Positions 38,543 to 48,519 of a stretch of 64,000 bases of DNA are shown piece after piece (positions within the stretch are counted from its first letter, which is position 1; every line of letters starts with the position of its first letter). A model generated the notes under the pieces. That model was not told where the DNA came from and made no database searches. It was given only the letters and a program-made list of their open reading frames with translations. The stretch comes from Gracilariopsis chorda. Taxonomy: Eukaryota; Rhodophyta; Florideophyceae; Gracilariales; Gracilariaceae. Position numbers and translations under genes: made by a program. Location: positions 303,542 to 367,541 of the forward strand of contig NBIV01000044.1 in assembly GCA_003194525.1 (NCBI GenBank). The letters run 5' to 3'.

Positions 38543-39493
38543 TTACTGGGAACCGTACGGGAGCCAAATCGGTTCATCAGTTGCAACAGTCGTGCATTCC
38601 TTGTCTCCCGTTTCTGCGAGAGCCACAACCTTCTCCAGCTTGTTCTTCTTCATACATATCATTGACCCATTTACCACACAGACGAACCGCGTTCCACAGG
38701 GTCGAGTGTAGCATCGACCGCGTTTTATAGACGGATCCTGGAAGTAGTAGCATACTCCTCCACTGCTTTGGATTTCTTCGCATTTGCAGGATAGCTTATC
38801 GTCTGGGTCTCCAGCGCCATTGATAGTAACCGATACGGGGCTCGGGCTAGGTGTTGGAGTCGTTGTAGCTGCTGGTGTCGACGTCGGAGTAGGAGTAGGA
38901 GTCGATGTCGGCGTAGGAGATGCGGTAGGTGAGGGACCAGCTCTGGAGGATGAATCTGGTGGACATCCATCACCACCAACAACAAATCGAAGCAGAGTCA
39001 CGCTTCTGCTACCCGGAGACGAGTGGCACGCCCACACGTACTTCGCACCAAATCGGTAAGGGAAGTTCTGGCACTTTTTGTACCGCGTCTCAAGAACCCC
39101 CATAGGCTTATGCCAGCAGAAGCCCTTTCTCGCCTTCATCCAAGTGCTTCCCTTCACACCGCCATGAGCAGCTTTCCAACCTTCACCTCCGGTGGGGTAA
39201 TGCTTTCCGTTGATTTCAATGTCTGCAATAAATCCGTAAGACCCGCGTTTGTTGATCGCTTTGAATGCTATAACATCGCCATCTCTAACCCTGAGGTTGA
39301 CCACTTTTACCCGTTTCCAGCTCTTCGCCACGCCTTTCCTGCGGCCGTTGAAATAAACAGCCGCAATATCATTTGCAGAAAAGTGAATCTTCGCAGGGTA
39401 CTTCTTCGGAGCGGCCGCCTTCCGCCTATGTACTTTGGCCGATGCAAGGAAAATGAGAGAGCACAAACCGAAGAAAATCGTCAAACCCTTCAT
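38543..39493 (-). CDS. secreted protein with beta-sandwich-like domain, Pro-Thr linker and Cys-rich tail (copy L)
   Basis: 316 aa from ATG 39493; identical to the 40163-41113 product. Residues 1-19 (MKGLTIFFGLCSLIFLASA) are a clear signal peptide. Residues about 30-200 include a segment KIHFSANDIAAVYFNGRRKG, then RVKVVNLRVRDGDVIAFKAI and YGFIADIEINGKHYPT. Its pattern recalls galactose-binding-like jelly-roll domains in which a small helper domain measures ligand. A Ser/Pro/Thr repeat linker (about 190-225, TPTPT units) follows, typical of O-glycosylated spacers. The C-terminal domain has six or more cysteines (LSCKCEE, GGVCYYF, RGRCYTRPCGTRFVC, MICMKKN). Probably an extracellular or cell-wall protein; ligand unknown. 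Family not recognised by name. Confidence 0.8.
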   Translation of the reverse strand: MKGLTIFFGLCSLIFLASAKVHRRKAAAPKKYPAKIHFSANDIAAVYFNGRRKGVAKSWKRVKVVNLRVRDGDVIAFKAINKRGSYGFIADIEINGKHYPTGGEGWKAAHGGVKGSTWMKARKGFCWHKPMGVLETRYKKCQNFPYRFGAKYVWACHSSPGSRSVTLLRFVVGGDGCPPDSSSRAGPSPTASPTPTSTPTPTPTSTPAATTTPTPSPSPVSVTINGAGDPDDKLSCKCEEIQSSGGVCYYFQDPSIKRGRCYTRPCGTRFVCVVNGSMICMKKNKLEKVVALAETGDKECTTVATDEPIWLPYGSQ

Positions 39494-40162
39494 GGTAGAA
39501 GCCAACTGGTAATGATGCTGTAACAGATGTGGTTCGTGAAGCTCGCAAGACTGTTGGCTGAGATGTGGGGATGCAAGTTGTTCGGGAGGACAAGCTGAGG
39601 AGGAGGGGGCGAGCTTTTATAGAGTTGTTCGGCTATGATTTGCAAAAGATAGTTATTAACTCAAAGAGAGGAGGTGGTTTTGATTCCTCTCCTCCGCCAG
39701 AGCAAGCAGGGATGACAACTACCGAGAGTTAAAAGTTATTTTGTCGGCATCGGCTATGACTTCTTCTGCAGTTTGCATTAAAATGGACTTTTCATTCACG
39801 AACAGCTATATGATTGTAGATGATACCGGATACTCACCCGTTAGCAAATCTTAAACCGTAATAGCAGAACGCTTCCTTCCCTTCTGCTCGAGAATCTCCT
39901 GAGAAAGCAATAATCACCTGCCCATCTGCGCTTGGTATGCGAGAGTTAGTTTATCGTGAAAGAAGAGAGGAATCAAAACCACCTCCTCTCTTTGAGTTAA
40001 TAACTATCTTTTGCAAATCATAGCCGAACAACTCTATAAAAGCTCGCCCCCTCCTCCTCAGCTTGTCCTCCCGAACAACTTGCATCCCCACATCTCAGCC
40101 AACAGTCTTGCGAGCTTCACGAACCACATCTGTTACAGCATCATTACCAGTTGGCTTCTACC
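39494..40162. promoter_or_regulatory. shared bidirectional promoter of the palindromic gene pair
   Basis: Each gene has a CTATAAAAG TATA box about 123 bp upstream of its ATG (40035-40040 on plus; mirrored at 39616-39621 on minus). The TATA boxes, leaders and roughly 100-200 bp of upstream DNA are inside the repeat arms. The 273-bp single-copy spacer (39692-39964) lies between them. Divergent transcription from one central region is expected. Confidence 0.8.
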
Positions 40163-41113
40163 ATGAAGGGTTTGACGATTTTCTTCGGTTTGTGCTCTCT
40201 CATTTTCCTTGCATCGGCCAAAGTACATAGGCGGAAGGCGGCCGCTCCGAAGAAGTACCCTGCGAAGATTCACTTTTCTGCAAATGATATTGCGGCTGTT
40301 TATTTCAACGGCCGCAGGAAAGGCGTGGCGAAGAGCTGGAAACGGGTAAAAGTGGTCAACCTCAGGGTTAGAGATGGCGATGTTATAGCATTCAAAGCGA
40401 TCAACAAACGCGGGTCTTACGGATTTATTGCAGACATTGAAATCAACGGAAAGCATTACCCCACCGGAGGTGAAGGTTGGAAAGCTGCTCATGGCGGTGT
40501 GAAGGGAAGCACTTGGATGAAGGCGAGAAAGGGCTTCTGCTGGCATAAGCCTATGGGGGTTCTTGAGACGCGGTACAAAAAGTGCCAGAACTTCCCTTAC
40601 CGATTTGGTGCGAAGTACGTGTGGGCGTGCCACTCGTCTCCGGGTAGCAGAAGCGTGACTCTGCTTCGATTTGTTGTTGGTGGTGATGGATGTCCACCAG
40701 ATTCATCCTCCAGAGCTGGTCCCTCACCTACCGCATCTCCTACGCCGACATCGACTCCTACTCCTACTCCGACGTCGACACCAGCAGCTACAACGACTCC
40801 AACACCTAGCCCGAGCCCCGTATCGGTTACTATCAATGGCGCTGGAGACCCAGACGATAAGCTATCCTGCAAATGCGAAGAAATCCAAAGCAGTGGAGGA
40901 GTATGCTACTACTTCCAGGATCCGTCTATAAAACGCGGTCGATGCTACACTCGACCCTGTGGAACGCGGTTCGTCTGTGTGGTAAATGGGTCAATGATAT
41001 GTATGAAGAAGAACAAGCTGGAGAAGGTTGTGGCTCTCGCAGAAACGGGAGACAAGGAATGCACGACTGTTGCAACTGATGAACCGATTTGGCTCCCGTA
41101 CGGTTCCCAGTAA
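40163..41113 (+). CDS. secreted protein with beta-sandwich-like domain, Pro-Thr linker and Cys-rich tail (copy R)
   Basis: Plus-strand twin of 38543-39493, 316 aa, no amino-acid difference by eye. The ATG at 40163 was chosen because it begins the signal peptide; a TTG four codons upstream is in frame but is unlikely as a start. The TATA box at 40035-40040 gives a conventional leader of about 100 nt. Domain order is as in the twin: signal peptide, jelly-roll-like region with an aromatic GEGWKAAHGG segment, WACHSSPGSRSVTLLRF, Thr/Pro linker, Cys-rich C-terminus. Having two identical copies probably raises dosage. Confidence 0.8.
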   Translation: MKGLTIFFGLCSLIFLASAKVHRRKAAAPKKYPAKIHFSANDIAAVYFNGRRKGVAKSWKRVKVVNLRVRDGDVIAFKAINKRGSYGFIADIEINGKHYPTGGEGWKAAHGGVKGSTWMKARKGFCWHKPMGVLETRYKKCQNFPYRFGAKYVWACHSSPGSRSVTLLRFVVGGDGCPPDSSSRAGPSPTASPTPTSTPTPTPTSTPAATTTPTPSPSPVSVTINGAGDPDDKLSCKCEEIQSSGGVCYYFQDPSIKRGRCYTRPCGTRFVCVVNGSMICMKKNKLEKVVALAETGDKECTTVATDEPIWLPYGSQ

Positions 41114-41480
41114 GCTGTGCAATGTGTAGCAGCTAGGCAGTGATGGACCCAGAGTGGGTAAGAAGAGTACACCGAGTGTGAAATCCCTAATCTTCCCAAA
41201 GCGGCAATATCTGGTCGATGGTCATCGTCAAAACAGGGTGAGACAACTGCAGATCACAAATTATCGCACATCTCCCCAATTCGCGCTAGAGCGTATCGCG
41301 TGAGGAAGAGCAGGGATCTAGCTAGAATAAGCACATCTTAAGACATATCACTCTAAGTAGGACGTTTGTAAACACATTAGTATCGGAAACTGACAACAAC
41401 AATCTGTTTCTAACCTCATATACACGCACACCGCAGTAGCTTGTATGCCTTAGATGCGCGGTACTAAATTCCAATGTTGC

Positions 41481-42909
41481 AATAACTTTTTCTTGTAACA
41501 TAAACAAAAGGACCTATGCTACTTCTCAAAAAGTATAGGTTGTTTGTAGGGATACAAGCTGTTTTGCTTCTTGAATGTCAGGAGTTTTCCTGTGCTTTGA
41601 AGAATTAGGAAAGTAGGAAGCTACCAGCACAGCATTTTCGGTCTCCATAGGAGGCCGGCAGGCTCTCCGAGACTTGCTGTAGAACAAAAGACAAAGGGAC
41701 ACGCACTGATAGATAAATTGCAGAAGATGTGAAGCAAGGAGACATTTCGAGGCACATTTGGTCTCTCTGTTTTGGGTGGACGAGAGCTCTTTCCAAATGT
41801 AATGTACCAACTTTACGGTCATCAATAACCAGGCGTAAGACGCTATGAATTGTTGATACAATCGATTGCAATTACCGATTGCAATCACCGAGTGCACAGT
41901 CAACTAGGAATTGCAATAGTATTATTAGTATGAACTCCAATCGCAGTCAAAATTGCAAGAGAAGTAACTGTAACCGTCATTCTCCTTGAAACAATACTAC
42001 AACTGCGTTAACGATAAATCGATTTTATTTACGGTTCTATTGCGGAGGCTGAGAGGTTATGGTCTATTGCAAACTGCGTTCTTTGCAACAACAGGCAAAA
42101 GATGACTCCTCTTGTGTTTCAAGCAATTACCTTTTTGAAGATGAACGTTTGTTTTTGGGATGTGAACGCAGTTCGTAAGGCCTATCAGCTGGTGCGCAAG
42201 GTGCAAAGCTGAGAAGAGGCGTAATTGTTAAGTTACAGGGAATTCTTTCTTTTGGAAGAACGTAACTTTACGTAAAGATTTTTTATAGACACTTGACGTA
42301 GTTTTGTCTTTCCTGTGGGTGTACATTTCTAATGACGCTTTAGTTATATGAAGGTTTGCAATCGTAGGGTTATAGAAATGTTGAGAGTCAGATCTGCACG
42401 GAATTGCGATTGCCAGTGGGTGCAACGCCTGGGAAATACTTTACTAGAATCTGTTCTTCTGACAGGTCGATGATCCTCTCTTCTACAACTCATAGCGACA
42501 ATCCTGCCCCTTTTGTACCATACTTTCGCGTGTGTTCGACCACTTAGACCTGCTGCGCCCATTTGGAACTATACTTCTTCAATTCCAAATTCGAGACAGT
42601 GTCACCTGTTACACTGGGTCTGCAATCGAAATTTCTGATTTCGATTGACTTAGAGATTGTATTGCTGATTGCAGAACAAGGCTAGAAAGCAATGAATTTA
42701 TGATATTGGAAGTCTATGTTGCAATCGCTAGCAATCGATTGCGTTCCATTCCTGTCAATAACTGATAAGGTATATATGGCTTGGGTTTCAAGCCACAGTG
42801 GAGTACGAAAAAACGAAATAGTGGATGGGCTTCGCATAAAGGGCCAATATTGGTTCATTGTTGAGCGAGGTGAAACAAAGAACACGCAGAGGCCATACAA
42901 TCGCAGATT
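41481..42909. other. degenerate intergenic DNA
   Basis: No gene supported. The tract 41860-41960 and parts of 42610-42735 are rich in GATTGCAAT/CAATCG words and their complements, giving small hairpins. An RNase H-like phrase (AWVSSHSGVRKNEIVDGL) is visible in the plus frame at about 42778-42835 and probably belongs to another LINE scrap. Confidence 0.45.
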
Positions 42910-43260
42910 TTGTACAGATGCAAACAGGGATGGAAAGGAAGACTTAGGTTGCTAGCGGACTCGAGGAGAATGGTCGATGGGTTACAGGAATCGCCCCGAA
43001 AGCAACCCTCGTTGGTGCAAAATTTATCACAAATCCTAAGTTCTATCAACGAAAGATACCAGTGTTCAATCGACATCGTTTGCATACCCGGTCATCATTG
43101 AGGTCTTCCGCAAAATGAACGGGTGGATAGCCTTGCAAAGCAAGGTTTAGGTTCTTATTTGAAAGATCAAATCAAAGTACTGGTCTACTTTGAGGATGCC
43201 AAAGCACGAATAATGGCTGCCTCGAGAGCCAAACCTTTGATCGATGATGTCCCAGAACAA
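42910..43260 (+). pseudogene. LINE RNase H domain fragment
   Basis: One frame, broken by TGA at 43099-43101. It contains LLADSRRMVDGLQESPRKQP, then SIDIVCIPGHH, the stop, and GLPQNERVDSLAKQGLG, followed by VYFEDAKARIMAASRAKP. The pattern (x-D-S-x-x-V ... I-P-G-H-x-G-x-x-x-N-E-x-x-D-x-L-A-K) is the RNase H domain of non-LTR retrotransposons. No complete element is present. Confidence 0.75.
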
Positions 43261-43326
43261 CTGCAGGACATCATATCTTCTTCTTTCTTCTTTTTTGTGA
43301 TCAACAGCTTTCTATTTCTAAGCTGA

Positions 43327-44103
43327 AGGAAAGCTTTCAGTAAAAGCATTCTCTCTTCAGAAAGGCCAAGAACTTCTGAGCACCATATCTTCACGAAAGG
43401 CAGAAGTCACGCTGTCGCAGATCTATGTGTGTGTGTGTGTTTACGGGCAAGTGCCTCTAATTCCGAGGCAGCGGTATTAACTTTCTAGAAGTAGAAGGCT
43501 AATCATCCATTCGACGGCTAAATTCCCCTAATAGACCCAATCGCATATCCATTTGGCTTCCTCATCCGGCGTAACTTCATAGTCTTTTGTAGCCTTTTCG
43601 GAAGGTCGGCACACCTCGACGAGCGGAACTGCATGTGCCCTTAGCGGGACTCGCCAGTATTGCAGTGATCCCTCACCACAGCAGGCATCCAGCGCAAAGC
43701 GATTTAGCATCGTGGTTCCATATGGGCTATGACAACTTTAACGCCCCTGCAGATCTATGTAGGACGTACTCCGTACGCTTCTTCTTCTTCTTCTTTATGG
43801 GCACACATTACCTGTTGCTACCTACATAGAAGGAATACCATCACAATGCGACTGCAACACTGTTGGGATTCACAGCAGTCACTTCGAGCTCCAACGGCCC
43901 GCAGAATGAGTGTCAGAGTTCCCTAGGGGAAGCCAAAAAGAGAGTGCACGTCTGCCTCGTTGATCTCTCCTCTAGAGTCAATGAGGGTTGCCTTTATTCT
44001 GATCTCACCGCGCTCTTACTGTCTCTCTCTGCGAGGAGACAGTGACAGTAAGATCTAAGCCGCATAAGCTTCTGTCTCTGAAGACCGAGCGCACTAGAGT
44101 GAC
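43327..44103. other. intergenic with repeat debris
   Basis: Contains copy B of the dispersed GT/45-bp motif (43421-43487), (CTT)n at 43780-43796 and no supported gene. Confidence 0.4.
43421..43487 (+). repeat. dispersed GT-tract plus 45-bp motif, copy B
   Basis: (GT)n at about 43425-43440 followed by TTTACGGGCAAGTGCCTCTA and ATTCCGAGGCAGCGGTATTA. It matches 9147-9216 with scattered substitutions. Confidence 0.6.
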
Positions 44104-44319
44104 GTGACGAAGTCATTGCGGCTAAACGAAGCGCCACAACTTATGCCTGTTCAACTCTACGTCCTTGCTCTGAAGCATGGCATAACAAACACAAAGGTTA
44201 CCAACAGTGCTGAGCACTTTGTGCTACGCTGTGCAAAGCAGACGGAATCTAGGAGACGCACGCTTCCTGCCCCAGCAGAAAGAGAGGTTAGAACTTTGGT
44301 GGAGATAGTTCGCCAGTGA
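44104..44319 (+). pseudogene. LINE-type C-terminal fragment 2
   Basis: Frame with NEAPQLMPVQLYVLALKHGI then TNSAEHFVLRCAKQTESRRR, a diverged copy of the tail seen at 37834-38124 and 44503-44748. The Cys-x-Cys part is lost. Confidence 0.5.
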
Positions 44320-44502
44320 GTGACCACACAAGTTGTTAGCCTTTCTTAGGAGGGAGAGGTTTTTCTCATAAGAAACCACTATCAATATGCCGTAATCGGG
44401 CATATTGAACCCACAGAAAAGAAGAAGAAGAAGCGCAGAGTCAATAAGCGAAGTTCCGGAGCCACTGCTAACTATGGTGATTCTAAGAAGAGCGCAACTG
44501 CC

Positions 44503-44748
44503 TTGGCGCAGATATTTACCGGCCAGGTCCCAACTCTGTATCCTGTCTTTACGTTCATTCACAACAGGAAATGTTTGTGCCAGCTCGAATGTGGGCTCAA
44601 CATACCAAACAGTGTAGACCATTTAGTTCTTAGATGCCACCGAATAGTGGCGTCACGACGTGGAAAACTGCAAGCTCTCCGAGAGAGGCAAGGTTTTGAC
44701 GTCGAATCAACAGTAAGAACATGCCAAAAAAGGTATCGGTTTATCTAG
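44503..44748 (+). pseudogene. LINE-type C-terminal fragment 3
   Basis: 81-codon frame: AQIFTGQVPTLYPVFTF, CLCQLECGLNIPNSVDHLVLRC, RRGKLQALRERQGFDVEST. Clear sister of 37834-38124 with the C-x-C...H...C tail intact. It is followed at about 44765 by an inverted relative of the dispersed motif. No RT is attached. Confidence 0.65.
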
Positions 44749-46836
44749 AGATTGAGGGGTTCTTTTCGCTTTGACCCCTACCGTAGTCCTGGAATAAGGG
44801 ACACGAGCTCATATAAACACACGCACACATTGTTGAGCAGATCGCTGTGCCCATAAACTTCATGGCGAAACAGAGGGTGAAAGGAAAAAGCGGAACGAAA
44901 GCATTAGATACAAGCCTACCGGAGGTTGTTCCACATGGGAGTTGGGCACAACCCAACTCAATAACAAAATAGCATTATGTTCACTGGGTTCATGCCAAGG
45001 TATTGCTATCACATCCTAGAAGTTAATACCGTTTCCTTTTAATTCGAGGCGCAGCCTGCAAACACTCACACACCCACATTCAAAACTGTCTGAAGCGAGT
45101 GCTGCCCTTTCTTGATAGAGAAGACTTTTTCTTGTAGAATCCTTACCGTGTTTTCGGAATTAGGAACACGGCCCAAGAACAACAGCAACAATGGACAAGT
45201 GTCTGTCTGGAAGACTAATTCGAAACGATAGTTTCTGCTTGGTTTGCATCTTGGCTGAGATTCTGCTTCGAAACTTGGTTTTAGTCGTTGCCGAGGCTAA
45301 AGTCATACTTGAGATTGTACGAGCGAGCCATTCAGACCAGGATTAGAGCTGCGTTGAGGGATCAACAGCTTCGCTTCAGTGCTGTACATAGAGCAGGCAG
45401 CATGTCTTTAGTAGACTCTCTACCCGTAAAGCTCCCGAACGTTGAAATTTGTGGCAAGCAAGAATGAATCTGCAACTCAGTCTGCACTTCTGGAAACCCG
45501 TAAGCGTGCACGCCTCCGAGGCTTGTTGTTTTTGTTGTCTGACAGACATTTTGTCACATCGTAAGACCCTTCCTGCTTTCAATTTCGAATACTTTGTGGA
45601 CCAAGCTGGCTGGCTCTTGCAAATCATCGTAACTCCAACTTAAAACCTTGGCCCATGTAGCAAATACGTTTTCGTATTAGTACCGTTCCGGTTCACGTTT
45701 TCGATGAGAATATTTGTTTCTGGCCCCTCCCGTGGTTAACGAACAACAAATGAGCCAACCCACTCCTACACGCTGCTGTTCGCGTATGTCTTAGGTGTTC
45801 AACCACTTGCTCGCCAGAACTCGATGCCAAAAAAGGGGCTTCATCCTGTTTTTGCGAATCACGTCTCACTCTCACGGAAAGACGTTTGAAGAAATGTATC
45901 TGATGGTGTCAGCCAGGTTTCGTTGGGAGCAGGGAAACGTGATAACGGTTCTGAAAGATAACTAAAAGACGGGGCGGGGCCAATACGGCTGCGAAGTTTC
46001 GAACAGTGATACAGATTCTGGCCCTGTTACAAGGACTCGAATCATTTTGCAAAGCGCACACATTTCGATCCGTTGCACACGCAGAGAACGGAATCAACTC
46101 TACCGCATGGTCTCGTGTGGCACAATTACTATGGCCGTTTGGGTTGCACTTTTGTATTGCATGTCTAACGAGGCAAGGGAAACAACGGTACATAGGGAAA
46201 CGTTTTCTCCTGTTTTCTTTATTATAGTTGGTGTTGTCGTATAGTACTAGTACCTGCTCGTTTAGATTAAACAGTTAAACATCAGTGAGCGGTTTAGTTA
46301 GATATAGTTGCTTTACAACCTTAATCACCCGATGAGCAAGGAGCCGCATAATCCATTGCCCAAAACAGAATGATCAGAAACAGCCTCATCGATACCCCCA
46401 TGCACTTCGAAAAAGCAAAAAAGCACTGAACAAGAAGGTTTGCAATAAACCCTTACGACAACCATGTTAATACCCTTCAACACAAATATCACTTGGTTGA
46501 AGCTCGGACTGATCACGTCCGGTATGTGTGAAGTTAAATACGCCCTCAAAAATTAGATGCAAAGCACGGCTTGAGAGATGTAAGAATCCCGCCCAGATAA
46601 AACACATCTCAAGTCAGCTTCTCAGTCTTGTTAAATCAGCACTGGCAGTCCCCATTAGAATGGAAATGATGTTGTAGAGAGCTCTCTCGGTCCTTCTCCC
46701 TTGCTTCACAGTTAGTAAGGCAAGGGGGGTTGTACAACACGCACGAACAAATCTTTTTCAATAAATACACGTTCCAGCGTGCATCTGTGCGTGCAGACGA
46801 ACATAATGACGGAAAACAACCTACAGACAGAATACG
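44749..46836. other. 2.1-kb intergenic region
   Basis: No gene supported. Weak inverted relatives of the dispersed motif are at about 44765-44835 and 45140-45185. Short frames near 45760-46190 may be further decayed transposon sequence but show no motif I can name. Confidence 0.4.
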
Positions 46837-47982
46837 TCACTCCCTTGCACACGATTCATCGTCAGACTCCGAGTCGCACGGACTATCATATCCGAATCGA
46901 CTAAGCAACACATTTCTTGTCTTTGGGGTGGGTTTCTTTCCAAAGTTAGATATGAGTACAGTCCCAAAATCGCTAAGGTTTAGAGACTTGCTCTGAACCG
47001 AGACGCGGAATGGACGTAGCGTACTCTCATCCAGAAGCAAGAAGTACAGAGCCGGCAGTCGACGAATGGCATCAGTCGCAGAGATGCGGTATATTAAGCC
47101 CGGCATGGTAGCGATGATATTGTCGCGCAAGCAGCGCTCGCCCAGATGGTCGACGTAATTACTCTCCTGCAAGTAGCGGAAAACATGGGGACAATGCGCC
47201 TCCATGGTAGAGAAATAACCTCCCATGGTGAGCCCCGTGCAGTCCAAGAGGTCAAGAATCTGGAGGTGGTGGCCAATGTGCTCGCACATGGTCTGCAACC
47301 CACGGTCAGTGATGGATGTAAGTGAGCGCACGGTGAGAGACATGAGCGCAGAGCAGTGCTTGCCAATATGTCCCATAGCGGCATCTGATAGCTTGGAACA
47401 ATCGGAAAGAACGAGAGTACGCAGGGTTGCACCCCTCGCACGCACGATATGGGCAAGGGTGTCATCATCGACAGCTGGAACTCTTCCGACGTCCAGGAAT
47501 CGCAGATGGGTGCACATGTCGGCGATAGCGCGCAAGGCACGCGATGACAATTTTGTGCAACCGTGAAGCGCGAGGAACTGGAGCTTTGACCCGCAGCGAG
47601 CAGCCAGGGAGAAGATGACATCGTCCGTGACAGAGGTGTGCGACAGGTCGAGACTGCGGAGCTGGGAACAGAAGCGCGGGATTGCTCGGAAGGCATGTAG
47701 AGAAAGACGACTGCGGCGTAAACCGAGACGGTGGATGTAGCGACCACTTGAGGCGCAGATGGAGGTGAGACCGCGATCATCGAGACGACCGGAGACCCAG
47801 AGCTCAAGGTCAGTCATGCAACGACGCCAGACGGCGTAGAAGGCGCGACATGTTTGAGCGAGGGGAAGACTTGCTCGCAAGCTATCTTCGGTGACGATAG
47901 AACGAGTGCCCTCGCGAGCAGGGGTCATGACATGCGTCATGACAAGAGCGAGGGCATCTTCAGGAAGGTCTAGCAGACGCAT
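46837..47982 (-). CDS. F-box/LRR protein 1 with conserved C-terminal domain
   Basis: 381 aa from ATG 47982, chosen because MRLLDLPEDALALVMTHV is the F-box start and matches the paralogue's MRLLHLPDDVLARVFLAL; the frame is open upstream to 48189. F-box at about 1-60, then LRRs of the cysteine-containing AMN1/FBXL type (LRSLDLSHTSVTD, LQFLALHGCTKLSSRAL, LRFLDVGRVPAVDDDTL, LRTLVLSDCSKLSDAAM). After about residue 255 comes a domain with LIYRISATDA, LYFLLLDES, FGTVLISNFG and KTRNVLLSRFGYD that is not an LRR. F-box/LRR proteins are substrate receptors of SCF ubiquitin ligases. The end is acidic (DSESDDES). Substrate unknown. Confidence 0.85.
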   Translation of the reverse strand: MRLLDLPEDALALVMTHVMTPAREGTRSIVTEDSLRASLPLAQTCRAFYAVWRRCMTDLELWVSGRLDDRGLTSICASSGRYIHRLGLRRSRLSLHAFRAIPRFCSQLRSLDLSHTSVTDDVIFSLAARCGSKLQFLALHGCTKLSSRALRAIADMCTHLRFLDVGRVPAVDDDTLAHIVRARGATLRTLVLSDCSKLSDAAMGHIGKHCSALMSLTVRSLTSITDRGLQTMCEHIGHHLQILDLLDCTGLTMGGYFSTMEAHCPHVFRYLQESNYVDHLGERCLRDNIIATMPGLIYRISATDAIRRLPALYFLLLDESTLRPFRVSVQSKSLNLSDFGTVLISNFGKKPTPKTRNVLLSRFGYDSPCDSESDDESCARE

Positions 47983-48519
47983 GGGAGGGCGACGAGGGCG
48001 TTTGAGTGCGGTGTAATAGGGGTGGGAATAGTTGGGATGGTGTGGTATATGAAGAAACTTTCGTTTACGCACGAGGAAGCGAGTCATGCAGAGAAGCGCG
48101 CGAGGGCGCGGAAGAGAAGCGTTGAGCGGGGGGGCGGAGTTCGGGTCGGGGCGGAGGGGGCTGAGTGCAGGTTGTTTAAACGGAGTCATGACGGAGAGGG
48201 GGGTTGTCGGGGCTGTGGAAGACGGGCGGTGGGGTGGGAGCGGGCTGCGGGATGTGGACGGGAGTGAGTTGGTGGAGGTGGGAGAAGGCGCGGCCAGGGG
48301 GGTTGCGGAAGAAGAGGGCCGGGCGCGGGGAAGCGCGGAAGGGGGCGCGACAAGCGCGCGGGCGCGACGCGACGCGCGGCTGTCGTCGGGGCGACACTGA
48401 CTTGGCGGCGACGCGCGCTCGTTTAATGTACGATACGGCGACCGAAAACGTACAACGTGAAGTTGTTGTTGAGTTGTGGCGCTGTCCCGGCACGCTACGG
48501 CGCTTTCCGCGCTGTAAAG
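47983..48519 (-). promoter_or_regulatory. upstream region of F-box/LRR 1
   Basis: About 540 bp between tandem paralogues. G-rich on the plus strand (48125-48340). The 48189-47983 stretch is open in frame with the F-box gene but is Pro/Arg-rich without family similarity. No separate gene seen. Confidence 0.4.

Larger units (their letters stand above)
38176..41480. repeat. near-perfect inverted repeat, two 1516-bp arms with a 273-bp spacer
   Basis: Left arm 38176-39691, right arm 39965-41480, symmetric about 39828 (paired positions sum to 79656). The arms look identical by eye apart from a substitution near the outer edge (38195 T versus C in the partner strand at 41461). Each arm contains a complete 316-aa gene, its promoter and about 365 bp of 3' flank. 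The two genes are divergent. The structure is a large palindrome, with identity that implies recent duplication or ongoing gene conversion; a false palindrome from assembly is the alternative. Confidence 0.95.
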
